Shown here piece after piece: positions 8,133 to 15,969 of a stretch of DNA of 64,000 bases (position 1 is the stretch's first letter; the number at the start of each line of letters is the position of its first letter). A program made the position numbers and the translations under genes. A model generated the notes under the pieces. The model worked only from the letters and a program-made list of their open reading frames with translations, searched no databases and was not told the origin of the DNA. Location: positions 1-64,000 of the forward strand of contig NZ_CP087108.1 of assembly GCF_028583545.1 (NCBI RefSeq), read 5' to 3'. The DNA is from Methylobacterium sp. NMS14P. GTDB lineage: Bacteria > Pseudomonadota > Alphaproteobacteria > Rhizobiales > Beijerinckiaceae.

Positions 8133-8319
8133 GGCCCAACAACGGTACTTCGTCATACACTACACCATTCGCGATCAGTTCCCGGTGCGTGCCGATGGCG
8201 GCTGCATCATCGGCAGACCAATCGGGCCTGTTGCTTGCAACGGCGCTGAACCGCACCCACCCACGTCAGCACTCGGATTGCACGTCGTCAAACTGGACCA
8301 CGAAAGGACCAGTGAGCCC

Positions 8320-8565
8320 TCACGCGGCTACGGCTAAGCTCGTATGCCGCCTTTCGGACACGCCAGCAGTCTCGGCACTGCTCCCGCCGAACAGATGTCG
8401 GTACAAATCTGCCGGGGTCCGAGCCGGGCCGCTTCCATCCGCGATGAGCACATCCGCCATCCCGGCGGCAATCAGGCTCATGCCCTGATCCAGCGCGTTC
8501 AGCAGAGAGGCGTGCTGGAAGGCGAACCGGCGCGCAGACTCACGGGCGGTGACGGTGAAGCTCAC
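8320..8565 (-). CDS. Hypothetical protein, about 81 aa
   Basis: From a GTG start the product reads MSFTVTARESARRFAFQHASLLNALDQG, then LIAAGMADVLIADGSGPARTPADLYRHLF. The pattern (strand, then a helix such as SARRFAFQHASLLNALDQG) resembles small Rhizobiales proteins of unknown function. An alternative start at 8589 is in frame. Confidence 0.5.
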   Translation of the reverse strand: MSFTVTARESARRFAFQHASLLNALDQGMSLIAAGMADVLIADGSGPARTPADLYRHLFGGSSAETAGVSERRHTSLAVAA

Positions 8566-8795
8566 GGATGATGATCCCAATACGGTCACGGAGCGCGACC
8601 GATCGGGCGCTGCCGCTTACCTGTGGTTGCGATAGGGGAAGAGAGCGAAGCGAAGCCCTTGACGAGCATCGCGTCCCACGCGTCATCGTCAGCGATAACG
8701 ACTGTCTGTTGAAGAAATCGTGTTCAACTTGCGGCTGCGGGCACACCTGCCAGCGACTCACCGTGTGAACTTCGTTTGCGGACCGCGCGGGGCCG

Positions 8796-9053
8796 CTACT
8801 TCACCGTGCGCCACTTCACGGGTGGCAGGGCCTCGCCGGGCGTGGTCGCGTCCCGCTGGTAGAAGGTCCGCCGATCGCCGGTCACGACCTCGGCGACATC
8901 ATCGATCGCCTCAATCACCTTCGAGGTCGCGTTGTAGAGCGGGCCCTGCGGCGTGGCCCTCGTGAGGACTAGGACGCACTGCTGCCGCCAGCGCCGGACC
9001 TCCTCCAGAAAGGCGACCTCCTCGGCCCGCACGAAGACGCCTCGTCTCGCCAT
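8796..9053 (-). CDS. Hypothetical protein, intact copy of a duplicated gene
   Basis: An 85-residue protein starting MARRGVFVRAEEVAFLEEVRRWRQQ, with a basic helical N-terminus and a C-terminal FYQRDATTPGEALPPVKWRTVK. I chose this start because the copy at 47631-47878 begins similarity at the same methionine. The copy has lost a base and is broken. Upstream bases are also similar (AGATAGAACGGGGCGCGAAC in both), so the promoter was duplicated too. Confidence 0.6.
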   Translation of the reverse strand: MARRGVFVRAEEVAFLEEVRRWRQQCVLVLTRATPQGPLYNATSKVIEAIDDVAEVVTGDRRTFYQRDATTPGEALPPVKWRTVK

Positions 9054-9397
9054 TCTGCCGCTCCGCCCGCACGATGAGCAGATAGAACGGGGCGCGAACA
9101 TAGCTAGCGGGACGATGGAGAACGTCAGGTGGGTCACCCGCGTCCAGCGTCGACGCCGCTCGGCCCTCACCAGTTCGATACCCGCCTGGGTCATGCTCAA
9201 GGTCCTAGGATTACTCCTATGACCTCAGCCTCAAAGGGCCAGCTCACAAGGCGGCCTTCGCCGGATGCGTACCGTTCTCAACACCCGAGGCTCGGATCAG
9301 GGAAAGGCCTGCCCGATCCGCCGGCGCGGGCTTTTTCAATCTGAGGCGCCTGACCCTCTCCGGCCAACTTCACCCTGGCGCTCAGGCTCAAGTCGCA
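9054..9397. other. Intergenic region with a terminator-like hairpin
   Basis: No convincing gene. Around 9310-9338 an imperfect GC stem is followed by GGGCTTTTTC on the + strand, which could terminate rightward transcription. Confidence 0.4.
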
Positions 9398-9637
9398 TCA
9401 TGCCTTGTCATCGAACGATTTGGACAAGGACAGACCGTGCCGCTCCTCGAGCTCAGCTCGGCCGGCATCGGTGATGCGGTACTCGACGTTCTTCGTATCC
9501 GGATCCGTTCGCCCCGTGGCTATGACCAATCCCAGCACCTCCATGCGACGCATGTAGCCGCTCACCTGATAGAAGCGGGCGCCGGTCTCGGCGAGCGTGC
9601 GAAGCCGGTAGAGGCTTCCAGGCGGGAGCTTGTACAT
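9398..9637 (-). CDS. Small winged-helix-like protein
   Basis: A 79-residue protein. The sequence RLRTLAETGARFYQVSGYMRRMEVLGLV followed by a beta-hairpin-like TDPDTKNVEYRITDAGRAEL resembles the winged-helix fold of MarR/PadR-type proteins, where the last segment is the wing plus the typical TDAG(R/K) strand-helix. A regulator role is an inference. Confidence 0.55.
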   Translation of the reverse strand: MYKLPPGSLYRLRTLAETGARFYQVSGYMRRMEVLGLVIATGRTDPDTKNVEYRITDAGRAELEERHGLSLSKSFDDKA

Positions 9638-9801
9638 CGTCCGCCAGTGTATCGATTGTCGGCTGACGCGTCAGGGATGAGGGCTCAGCATCTGCCGGTA
9701 GCCATGCTGAAGGTGTTTCGCAGGGCGTATCAGGTGGTTCACCGAACCGGCATGGCCCGCTTGTGTTTGCGACAGAGGGGCCCCTGATCCAGGAGGCGTG
9801 A

Positions 9802-10032
9802 GTGTCACGCTACTTCATCAGCACGGCCATCGGTCACGAGGTTCAAGACGAGGAGGGCGTAGAGCTACCGAGTTACGATGCTCTGCGCACTATCCTCCGT
9901 CACACGCTGGCGGCGATCCTCCATGACGAGGCGGAAGAAAGTGGAGAGACCGACCTTACAGCACGCGCCTACGACGAGGACGGTCGGTTGGTGATGCAGG
10001 CACGAGCCAGCTTCTCCGTCACGGATCAGTAG
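9802..10032 (+). CDS. DUF6894-family protein
   Basis: A 76-residue protein starting with GTG behind AGGAGG. SRYFISTAIGHEVQDEEGVELPSYDALR matches the family pattern (RYFF-x-G-x2-x-D-x2-G-x-(E/D)-L), and the C-terminal DGRLVMQARASFSVTD is the family's final strand. Members are small, abundant in Methylobacterium and of unknown function. Confidence 0.8.
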   Translation: MSRYFISTAIGHEVQDEEGVELPSYDALRTILRHTLAAILHDEAEESGETDLTARAYDEDGRLVMQARASFSVTDQ

Positions 10033-10045
10033 TACACCGTCTGGC

Positions 10046-10729
10046 TCAACGCTGCGGCATGCGCCGGATCGAGTCGACGTGTTCAGGCGATAGGTCAGCC
10101 TCGAAGGCTCCGTGGTGGCGCGCCTCCGCCCGCCTCATCTCCGCGCGGCGCACCTGTTCGGGCACGACCTTGGTGCCGACCGCCCCTGTCGTCAGCGGAG
10201 CATTGCGGTTCGGCCAATCTTCCAGACGGCGCGCCTTCGCGGATTTCTGGTCTCCGCAGCCATCACAAACCGACACCAGCCAGGACTGCCAGAGTCCGTC
10301 AGTCTTCTCCTGTGCCGACTCCGCTCGTTCACGGTGCGCCGACGCCAGCTCGAAGGTGTTCAGATCCGACTGTTTCTTCGGTTCGGTCGCTGCACGAAGC
10401 TCATCGAGCCGAACGTCGGGCTTTTGCAGAGGCGCCCTTGTTGGAAGAGCGCCTGTTGCGCTCGGATCGGGCCCGCAGCCGATACAGATGCTTCTGCCGA
10501 TCTTATCATCCGTCGCCTGACGAGATGTCCGGCGCTCGATAGGCTTGAACGATGTAGGGCTGGCATCACGGCTCGGTGGCTTTGTCTGCCCGACCGTAGT
10601 GGTGTTTGGTGCCTTTTCAGCGGAGAGCGGGCCACCGCCGGTTCCGGTAGTGCCTGTCTGAGCCGAGAGGGGCACTCCGCATAATATGCAGAGCACGAGA
10701 CTGGCAGGAAGAGCGCGAAGGTCTGTCAT
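10046..10729 (-). CDS. Exported protein with two CxxCG motifs
   Basis: 227 residues starting MTDLRALPASLVLCILCGVP; GGAGGT five bases upstream decides this start over the ATG at 10741. The N-terminus is a signal peptide ending near LSAQ. The mature protein is low complexity and basic, with CIGCG and CDGCGDQ, which could bind a metal or form disulfides. Its gene is divergent from 10978-11196. Family not recognised. Confidence 0.6.
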   Translation of the reverse strand: MTDLRALPASLVLCILCGVPLSAQTGTTGTGGGPLSAEKAPNTTTVGQTKPPSRDASPTSFKPIERRTSRQATDDKIGRSICIGCGPDPSATGALPTRAPLQKPDVRLDELRAATEPKKQSDLNTFELASAHRERAESAQEKTDGLWQSWLVSVCDGCGDQKSAKARRLEDWPNRNAPLTTGAVGTKVVPEQVRRAEMRRAEARHHGAFEADLSPEHVDSIRRMPQR

Positions 10730-10807
10730 GGCCACCTCCATGACCTGTCAATTGCTTGAGGTGGATCCAGTTCTGTACCTCTTAAGGATAGGCTCTAAGG
10801 CTCACAC

Positions 10808-10866
10808 GCTGGTGAGATCTGGCGCTCCCCCGCCCCGTGAGCAGATCGGGTCGGGGCCGAGTGGAC
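10808..10866 (+). repeat. About 58-bp repeat, direct copy
   Basis: CGCTGGTGAGATCT followed by a G/C block (GCTCCCCCGCCCCGTGAGCA) and GATCGGG recurs with only a few changes in reverse orientation at 59410-59469. It lies in a divergent intergenic region. The GTGAGCAGATC part also occurs in the duplicated leaders near 172 and 43650. Confidence 0.7.
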
Positions 10867-10977
10867 GGTTAGCGGACCGGCAACCATTCGGCCGTATCCC
10901 GCCGGCACGTCCGAACTTCTCGCCCGCCGTCGCCTCCTGGCGCGACCAGATCGAGCCTTTGAGCCAGTCGGTTGCAC

Positions 10978-11196
10978 ATGGCATATGAAGCCATGACCTA
11001 CCGCGTTGAATTTCGCCGAGATGGCGCTGTTATCGGCGAGGCCGAGGGCCTCGAAGATCGTACTGCGGCCAAGCGGCTCGCAGAGGCAGAGATTGCCCAG
11101 CGCGACGCCGAGATCGCGCTCGTGATCGACGTGGACGGAACTGGAATGGAGGTCGCGTCGATCAGGCTGGATGCCATGAAGTGGGATGACGAGTAG
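10978..11196 (+). CDS. Hypothetical protein, 72 aa
   Basis: MAYEAMTYRVEFRRDGAVIGEAEGLEDR continues into a helix (AAKRLAEAEIAQRDAE) and two strands (IALVIDVDGTGMEVASIRL), a compact alpha/beta layout typical of the small conserved proteins common in Methylobacterium. A second in-frame ATG lies at MTYRVEF. No function assigned. Confidence 0.55.
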   Translation: MAYEAMTYRVEFRRDGAVIGEAEGLEDRTAAKRLAEAEIAQRDAEIALVIDVDGTGMEVASIRLDAMKWDDE

Positions 11197-11299
11197 GCGC
11201 CCCACGGTGCACCTGTTCGGCGTCCGTCCGGAGCACGCAGCTTCCTGCGTGTGGAATATGCCAACGCCTTGATGGCCAACGGCTCAGAACCGTCGCTCG

Positions 11300-11689
11300 T
11301 CAGCTCGCTCGCTTGGCACTCCAACTCCCGCTGCACTCCACCAAGCCGCCCGACGTGCGCCACGTGCCACTGCCGCTGCCCTTTGCGGTCAGGCTGCCGG
11401 CGATCGGCACCTTGTTCGAGCCCTGGGTGATCGTGGCCTGCACGGTGCCGCCGGCCGACACGCCACCATCAATGTCGACTTCCTCTCCGGGGATTGAGGC
11501 GTCGCTGTCCTTAATCTGCACCCGGTAGCTCGTGCTGGCCGAGCAGGGGCCCTCAACCGTGGTCGCCACGATCGTCCAGGCGCCGTCGAACTGGTTCGGT
11601 ACCTGCACCTTCTTCGTCGCGGCATCCGCTGGGAGGAGGGCGCCTGCCGCCAGGCAAGCCGCGAGGATCAGGGTAGGGGTACGTGCCAC
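11300..11689 (-). CDS. Exported beta-rich protein of unknown function
   Basis: 129 residues from a GTG with GGAG seven bases upstream. A clear signal peptide (TLILAACLAAGALLPADA) is followed by a domain with FDGAWTIVATTVEGPC, YRVQIKDSD, and GTWRTSGGLVECSGSWSAKR. The W-x-G/T-repeats and two cysteines resemble small periplasmic lipocalin-like or beta-barrel domains seen in Hyphomicrobiales; the exact family is not recognised. Confidence 0.6.
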   Translation of the reverse strand: MARTPTLILAACLAAGALLPADAATKKVQVPNQFDGAWTIVATTVEGPCSASTSYRVQIKDSDASIPGEEVDIDGGVSAGGTVQATITQGSNKVPIAGSLTAKGSGSGTWRTSGGLVECSGSWSAKRAS

Positions 11690-11953
11690 AGATGGCTCCG
11701 GCGATTGCGAGGCCAGAGTGACCACGCCCACGGAGAACAGAGGCTGCAGCTAAATAGTTTCAGAGAGCCATGAGCAAGAGTATCGATCGGCGCCTGAATT
11801 TTTCTGGCCCGCTCATCCGCAACAGCAGGCCTATTGTATCTATCATTTGATGGGTACTACGCAAAAGTCGATTGCTTTCAGGAACCCAGTCGAGCGTCGT
11901 GGGCTTTCGTCAGCCATGCGGGCGATCAGTCCGTGGTCCTAGGGAGATCTCGC

Positions 11954-12169
11954 ATGAAGATGACTTTTGCGCTTGCGGCGGCTGCCCTGCTCAGCAGCGT
12001 CGCCCTCGGTGCCAGTTCGGTGTCAGCTGCACCAATGTTTGTCAGCGGCCTTCAGGCCGGCCAGTCTAGCGTCGCCCAGGTTCGCATGACGCACAGCGAG
12101 CGCATGATGATGAAGAAGCGGATGATGCGGAAGAAGATGATGCGCAAGCGGATGATGCACCGCATGTGA
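11954..12169 (+). CDS. Exported peptide with Met/Lys/Arg-rich tail
   Basis: A 71-residue precursor: signal peptide MKMTFALAAAALLSSVALGA, short linker, then a tail composed almost wholly of Met, Lys and Arg (RMMMKKRMMRKKMMRKRMM). GGGAGAT precedes the ATG. A second exported peptide with a basic Met-ending tail is at 24382-24606. Methionine clusters could bind copper or silver, and the basic charge could bind envelope polymers; both are speculation. A GC hairpin lies just downstream (about 12187-12211). Confidence 0.65.
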   Translation: MKMTFALAAAALLSSVALGASSVSAAPMFVSGLQAGQSSVAQVRMTHSERMMMKKRMMRKKMMRKRMMHRM

Positions 12170-12442
12170 GGCACTTATCGCCAACCGGAAGGGCCCTTGC
12201 CGGGGCTCTTCCGACTTCACGGCTTTGTCTGATCAATGAGGCTGAAGCCTTGTCCCGCACATACAGGCTCGCGGCGGTGCCCTGCCCTTCGTACCCTGGG
12301 TGTTTCCGCTGGATCGTATCATCCTCGGATGGCATCTTCTCCGAGCAGTCGACCTATCCATACGCGACCAAAGCAGCGGCCATGATTGTAGGCCGGATCC
12401 GAATGGCCGATCTAAGTGGCGGACGGCAGGGAAAGGACCCGC

Positions 12443-12709
12443 TTACCCCCGGATCGGAAAGCCCATGACGACGGCGGTTTTCACCATCGTGCGGCGCAGC
12501 CCGGGCGTGGTGTCTTTGTCCGCGAGGAGCTTCTTGGCCTGCGGGTGCATCTCGATCGCCTTAGCCACGTCGACGGTGTGGCCCGACTTGAAGGCGAACG
12601 GTCCGGCGTTCTCATCCTTCAGATAGGCAGCGGTAGCCGCCTCGATCTCCTCGTCCGTCACCTCGGACTTCCGGCGCAGGTCGACGACGCTGGGGATCTC
12701 TTTTGCCAT
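12443..12709 (-). CDS. Small protein, distant member of the DLR/SGH family
   Basis: An 88-residue protein, MAKEIPSVVDLRRKSEVTDEE..., aligning with 222-485 and 43698-43964 through DLR, EI-x-AA, D-x2-x-GPFAFKSGHTVDVA. The sequence is more divergent and its own C-terminus ends VKTAVVMGFPIRG. It shares none of the duplicated leader. Function unknown; all three are probably soluble and alpha-helical. Confidence 0.65.
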   Translation of the reverse strand: MAKEIPSVVDLRRKSEVTDEEIEAATAAYLKDENAGPFAFKSGHTVDVAKAIEMHPQAKKLLADKDTTPGLRRTMVKTAVVMGFPIRG

Positions 12710-12842
12710 GCCGGAGGCCTACCGCGGCGCCCCTGCCCCGTCCATGACCTGCCTCAGCGCCCACTCATTCGGTGCCAGCCAACTGAGCCGGAACATCGCC
12801 GTTTGGACTCCGGTTACGGCTGCTCAACAGGGAGTGAGACCG

Positions 12843-13076
12843 ATGGTCGATGTCGCGCAGATCCAGGAGCATGCCGAGGTAGTTGGCTCGGACGGGAAAC
12901 ACGTCGGAACCGTCGATCATATCGACAAGGGCGAGATCAAGCTGACCAAGAAGGACGCAGCCGCGGGTGGCCTGCACCACTTCATCCCGGTCGATTTCGT
13001 GCGCGCGATCGAGGGCGGAGAGGTTCATCTCGACCGACCAGCGGATGAGGTCATGCGCGAGTGGTCGACGTCCTGA
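12843..13076 (+). CDS. DUF2171-family protein
   Basis: 77 residues from MVDVAQIQEHAEVVGSDG; AGGGAGTGAG upstream fits a ribosome site. The pattern H-x-EVVGSDGKHVGTVDHID followed by IKLTKKD and HHFIPVDFV is typical of DUF2171 (PF09939), a PRC-barrel-like small beta protein of unknown role in Alphaproteobacteria. Confidence 0.85.
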   Translation: MVDVAQIQEHAEVVGSDGKHVGTVDHIDKGEIKLTKKDAAAGGLHHFIPVDFVRAIEGGEVHLDRPADEVMREWSTS

Positions 13077-13237
13077 CATGTCCGCGTCAACGGCAGACGG
13101 AAGCTTCCGATGCTGGCCGGGCGGCCATATCATCACGGCTCGCTCGGTCTCGCGCACATCCCGACCGCGTCCGCGGCTGGTGTGTTAGAGATAAGGTCAC
13201 AGCGTTGCGCCGCTATGGCGCCATCACACCACAGCAC

Positions 13238-13262
13238 TGTCATGCTGTAGCACTACAGAACT
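13238..13262. repeat. GCTGTAGC-type palindromic repeat, cluster 1
   Basis: Contains ATGCTGTAGCACTACAGAAC, one near-palindromic copy of the motif that recurs around the partition genes. It overlaps the 3' end of the GNAT gene. Confidence 0.65.
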
Positions 13263-13708
13263 ATGATCGCTTTCTGCATCGGAATGCAATTGCCGGCACG
13301 CCCGAGCGCCAGTGGCAGATGCCCTACTAGGCGACGCCATCCTGTCGCGATGTAGAACCCCTCTGCCGCTGCGGCCGCATTCACCAACAAGACGCGGATG
13401 CCGAGCCGGTGTGCGCACTCCTCCACCTTGGCGTTCAAGATACGTCCATGGCCCTGCCCGCGATCGGGTGCGGCGATGGCTACGAGCCTCACGATGCCCG
13501 TACCGTCCCGAAGGTCGTCGAGCCTTGTTGTGCCGATGCCCCTTCCTTTGAAGATCTGCAGGAGCGGATGGTGATTGGGTAGCCGCTCTTCGGCGAGGGT
13601 CTCGTCATATCCGCTGAGACCCCGGTCCTCCCAGAGAACGGTGCGCCGGATGGCGTGATAGGTCCGCCAGTCAGCCTCGTTGGCGACGCGAATGAGGATG
13701 TGGGCCAT
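13253..13708 (-). CDS. GNAT-family N-acetyltransferase
   Basis: A 151-residue protein with the GNAT fold: strand-rich N-terminus (MAHILIRVANEADW), the acetyl-CoA loop motif as DRGQGHGRILNAKVEECA, and the late motif VNAAAAAEGFYIATGWRRL. Substrate cannot be predicted. The first residues ADWRTYHAIRRTVLWEDRG suit a GNAT helix 1/2. It lies between palindrome clusters 1 and 2, within the partition region. Confidence 0.85.
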   Translation of the reverse strand: MAHILIRVANEADWRTYHAIRRTVLWEDRGLSGYDETLAEERLPNHHPLLQIFKGRGIGTTRLDDLRDGTGIVRLVAIAAPDRGQGHGRILNAKVEECAHRLGIRVLLVNAAAAAEGFYIATGWRRLVGHLPLALGRAGNCIPMQKAIIVL

Positions 13709-13783
13709 TGGCTGAGGATACTAAGCGGCCGTCCGTTCTCCATTCATTGGGATACAGGTCGGCGCTCAAGCCGTGAAGCGGCG

Positions 13784-13899
13784 CGCTATCGTGCTGTAGC
13801 GCTACAGCATGACCGCGCTTTGGCGCTGTAGCATGATGGAGCCATAGCGCTTTCCTACTGTCACGCTTCCCTGCTACAGCGCGACAGCACTACGAGGTC
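13784..13899. repeat. Palindromic repeat cluster 2 upstream of parA (candidate centromere/operator)
   Basis: A perfect 16-bp palindrome GCTGTAGCGCTACAGC at 13793-13808 is followed by half-sites GCTGTAGC (13825-13832) and GCTACAGC (13873-13880) plus degenerate copies. The cluster sits directly upstream of the ParA-like gene. Such arrays in front of type Ib partition cassettes serve as operator and/or centromere; here that is inferred from position and repetition. Confidence 0.75.
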
Positions 13900-13901
13900 C
13901 C

Positions 13902-14546
13902 ATGCGCACGATCACACTCGTCACACAAAAAGGCGGAAGCGGCAAAACCACGATCACAGCGAGCCTCGCAGTCGCGGCGGCCGAGGCTGGCGAGAAGGTG
14001 GTAGCCCTCGACTTGGACCCGCAGGGATCGCTTGCGGCATGGGGCGACAACCGGACGGAGGAGGCGCCGGCGGTTGATCGCCTCGGCGCCGATCGGCTGG
14101 CTGAGTTGCCGCAGATCCTGGCCGCGCTCGGCCAGCAAGGGTTCACACTCGCGGTTCTCGACACGGCCGGCGTGGCTTCGACTGGCGGCAACCTCGCAAT
14201 GCAGGCGGCAGACCTGGCTCTCATCCCCGCCCGCCCCTCGCGCCTTGATCTCCAAGCGACCATGCCGACCATCGAGACGCTGATGCGGCTCGGCATGCGG
14301 GACCGGTTCGCCTTCGTGCTCAACCAATGCCCGGCGGGACGGTCGGCTCGAACCTCTGAGGCCGCGAGCGGCTTGGGTATGTTCGGCGTCTTGGCTGAGC
14401 CGGCACTGACCCAGAGGGCAGACCATCAAGACGCGCTGGCGGCCGGGAAAGGCGTCACGGAGTATGCGCCCGAGGGCAAGGCGGCCGACGAGCTGCGTGC
14501 CCTCTGGGCCTGGGCGGATCGCAAGATGAAGGCAGCCAAGGCATGA
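13902..14546 (+). CDS. parA: ParA-family partition ATPase
   Basis: A 214-residue P-loop ATPase with deviant Walker A KGGSGKTT (residues ~10-17), the ALDLDPQGS switch, and VLDTAGV as Walker B region. Length and absence of an N-terminal HTH match small type Ib ParA or MinD/ParA-like proteins. It probably drives plasmid segregation with the overlapping ribbon-helix-helix partner. The palindromes upstream are the likely binding sites of the partner. It appears intact. Confidence 0.9.
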   Translation: MRTITLVTQKGGSGKTTITASLAVAAAEAGEKVVALDLDPQGSLAAWGDNRTEEAPAVDRLGADRLAELPQILAALGQQGFTLAVLDTAGVASTGGNLAMQAADLALIPARPSRLDLQATMPTIETLMRLGMRDRFAFVLNQCPAGRSARTSEAASGLGMFGVLAEPALTQRADHQDALAAGKGVTEYAPEGKAADELRALWAWADRKMKAAKA

Positions 14547-14866
14547 CGAAGCGCCCTTCCCTGATCGGCGGGCTGATCCTACCGGGATCTGCGCCGAGCG
14601 AGCCAGCGGCGGCAGACGAACGCACATCCCCATCCGTCGAGCCTTCGGCTGCGGCACCGGCTCCGAAGCCCACCGGCCGTCGCCCCCGGCCCGACGTCGT
14701 CCATACATCTGTCTACTTGCCGCGAGAGGTGCATCGACGCCTTCGCGAGATCGCGTTCACCCGTGACGTGAAGGTGCACGACGTCATCATGGAAGGGATC
14801 GACGCCGCCCTGCAAAAGTATGGGCATCCGTCAGCAGCCTCCCTCAAGACCAAGGGCGACGCGTAG
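14543..14866 (+). CDS. Ribbon-helix-helix partition partner (ParG/CopG-like)
   Basis: A 107-residue protein whose ATG overlaps the parA stop (ATGA), so translation is coupled. The N-terminal ~55 residues are disordered (Pro/Ala/Ser rich). The C-terminal part has VVHTSVYLPREVHRRLREIA followed by a helix HDVIMEGIDAALQKYG, the beta-helix-helix pattern of RHH DNA-binding proteins. In type Ib cassettes such a protein binds the centromere and stimulates ParA. The disordered arm would provide the ATPase-activating segment. Confidence 0.8.
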   Translation: MTKRPSLIGGLILPGSAPSEPAAADERTSPSVEPSAAAPAPKPTGRRPRPDVVHTSVYLPREVHRRLREIAFTRDVKVHDVIMEGIDAALQKYGHPSAASLKTKGDA

Positions 14867-14868
14867 CG

Positions 14869-14930
14869 CCATAGCGTGGTAGCGCTACGGCATCATCCCG
14901 CTATCATGCTCTCATGCTGTAGCATTACGA
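14869..14930. repeat. Palindromic repeat cluster 3 downstream of the partition pair
   Basis: Includes GGTAGCGCTACGG and ATGCTGTAGCATTACG, further copies of the motif in cluster 2, between the two convergent genes. Confidence 0.65.
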
Positions 14931-14957
14931 CGCCAGGACGCTGCAGCTAGGCTGCGG

Positions 14958-15476
14958 CTAGAGAAGCTGCTCGATCTGCTGCTTCGAGAGCTTACCGCCG
15001 TTGGCGAGGCAGGCCGTCGCGATTGTCTCTACCTGAGCCCAGATATCAGGCCGCGCGAGACGCTGCTCCGCTAGCTGGAGCCCAACCCGGAACACGATTT
15101 CGCGCTCTTCCTGCACTTCAGCTGGATCTCTGCCGGCCGTCGGGATCAAAGGGGATCGCGCGATCGTATCCCGCGCGATCTGCACATCGCTTGGCTGTGA
15201 CTGGAGCGCCTCGCCGATGAGGCACCCCTTGGTTCGCGCATCGGCGGCAGCACCCGCGAGGATGATCGCGACGTTTCGACCAAGATCTTTCTTCTGCTCC
15301 TCTTCGGGCAGGTCTGGGTCGTGGATCAGCGTTGCGACGCCGGCATTGCCGAAGGCGCCGGCCACCGAGGTCGGGGCATCGATGTCGATCCCATGCCCAA
15401 TCGGGCCGCCTCGGAAGATGTGAGAGATGACCACGTGGGCCGCCTCGCGGTGCGCGACCTGCTCTCGGTAGTCCAT
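14958..15476 (-). CDS. Degenerate M41 (FtsH-protease-like) protein
   Basis: About 172 residues from MDYREQ. The region REAAHVVISHIFRGGPIGHGID and the later VAIILAGAAADART resemble the M41 peptidase domain (HEAGH ... LAGxxAE), but the catalytic HExxH reads REAAH, with a His displaced by one residue. It lacks any AAA+ domain. Catalysis is doubtful. Its promoter side (15.58-15.61 kb) carries palindrome cluster 4, so it may share regulation with the partition genes. A longer frame to 15581 is open. Confidence 0.65.
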   Translation of the reverse strand: MDYREQVAHREAAHVVISHIFRGGPIGHGIDIDAPTSVAGAFGNAGVATLIHDPDLPEEEQKKDLGRNVAIILAGAAADARTKGCLIGEALQSQPSDVQIARDTIARSPLIPTAGRDPAEVQEEREIVFRVGLQLAEQRLARPDIWAQVETIATACLANGGKLSKQQIEQLL

Positions 15477-15577
15477 GCGATCGCCTGGGCTCAGAAGGGG
15501 GCGACGGCCATACACCAAGGCCTTCCGGCACCGGACCCCCGACCGCCGATCCAGCAGGGCCATTCTTCCGCATCCGA

Positions 15578-15615
15578 GCATTGTAGCATTACAGCGCTAT
15601 CATGCTTTAGCGTTG
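15578..15615. repeat. Palindromic repeat cluster 4
   Basis: CATTGTAGCATTACAGCGCT and ATCATGCTTTAGCGTT repeat the cluster 2 motif upstream of the M41-like gene. Confidence 0.6.
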
Positions 15616-15698
15616 CGTTGCTGCTGGATTTGATGTAACTTGCGATAAATGGTATTCTCGAAAGTTGTGGCTAGGCGGGTTGGAAGGGGCGCGATGAA

Positions 15699-15926
15699 AT
15701 GAAGCCTCAGCTAACTTCGCCCGCCGACGCGTTCGCGCCGCTCCGCGATGCCGCATCGAGCGCCGTCCGCAATCTCGGCCTGACGTGTGCGCCTTGGCAG
15801 CTCTCACCCGAGCACTGGCAGCGCGTGCTCAATGCTGTCGAGGCACGGGCTAGGATGCGGGGCCATGCCCTGTCGTTCGGCTGGCGAGCCGAGCTGGCCG
15901 TGCAGATGGGGCGGGACGAGCCTTGA
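15699..15926 (+). CDS. Hypothetical protein, 75 aa
   Basis: MKPQLTSPADAFAPLRDAAS then an amphipathic stretch LTCAPWQLSPEHWQRVLNAVEAR. GGAAGGGG precedes the ATG. It may be a small helical adaptor; no family recognised. It starts a rightward string ending in the recombinase. Confidence 0.5.
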   Translation: MKPQLTSPADAFAPLRDAASSAVRNLGLTCAPWQLSPEHWQRVLNAVEARARMRGHALSFGWRAELAVQMGRDEP

Positions 15927-15969
15927 TTGGCCGTTGCCAAGTTGTTCCGACACTTAGAGGTGAGGGGGC

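Noticed and set aside
12090..12165. Possible CRISPR-like or tandem DNA repeat in the ATGATG/AAG-rich segment
   Set aside because: It is the Met/Lys/Arg tail of a small exported protein; there are no spacers or regular repeat units. No CRISPR array was seen in the window.
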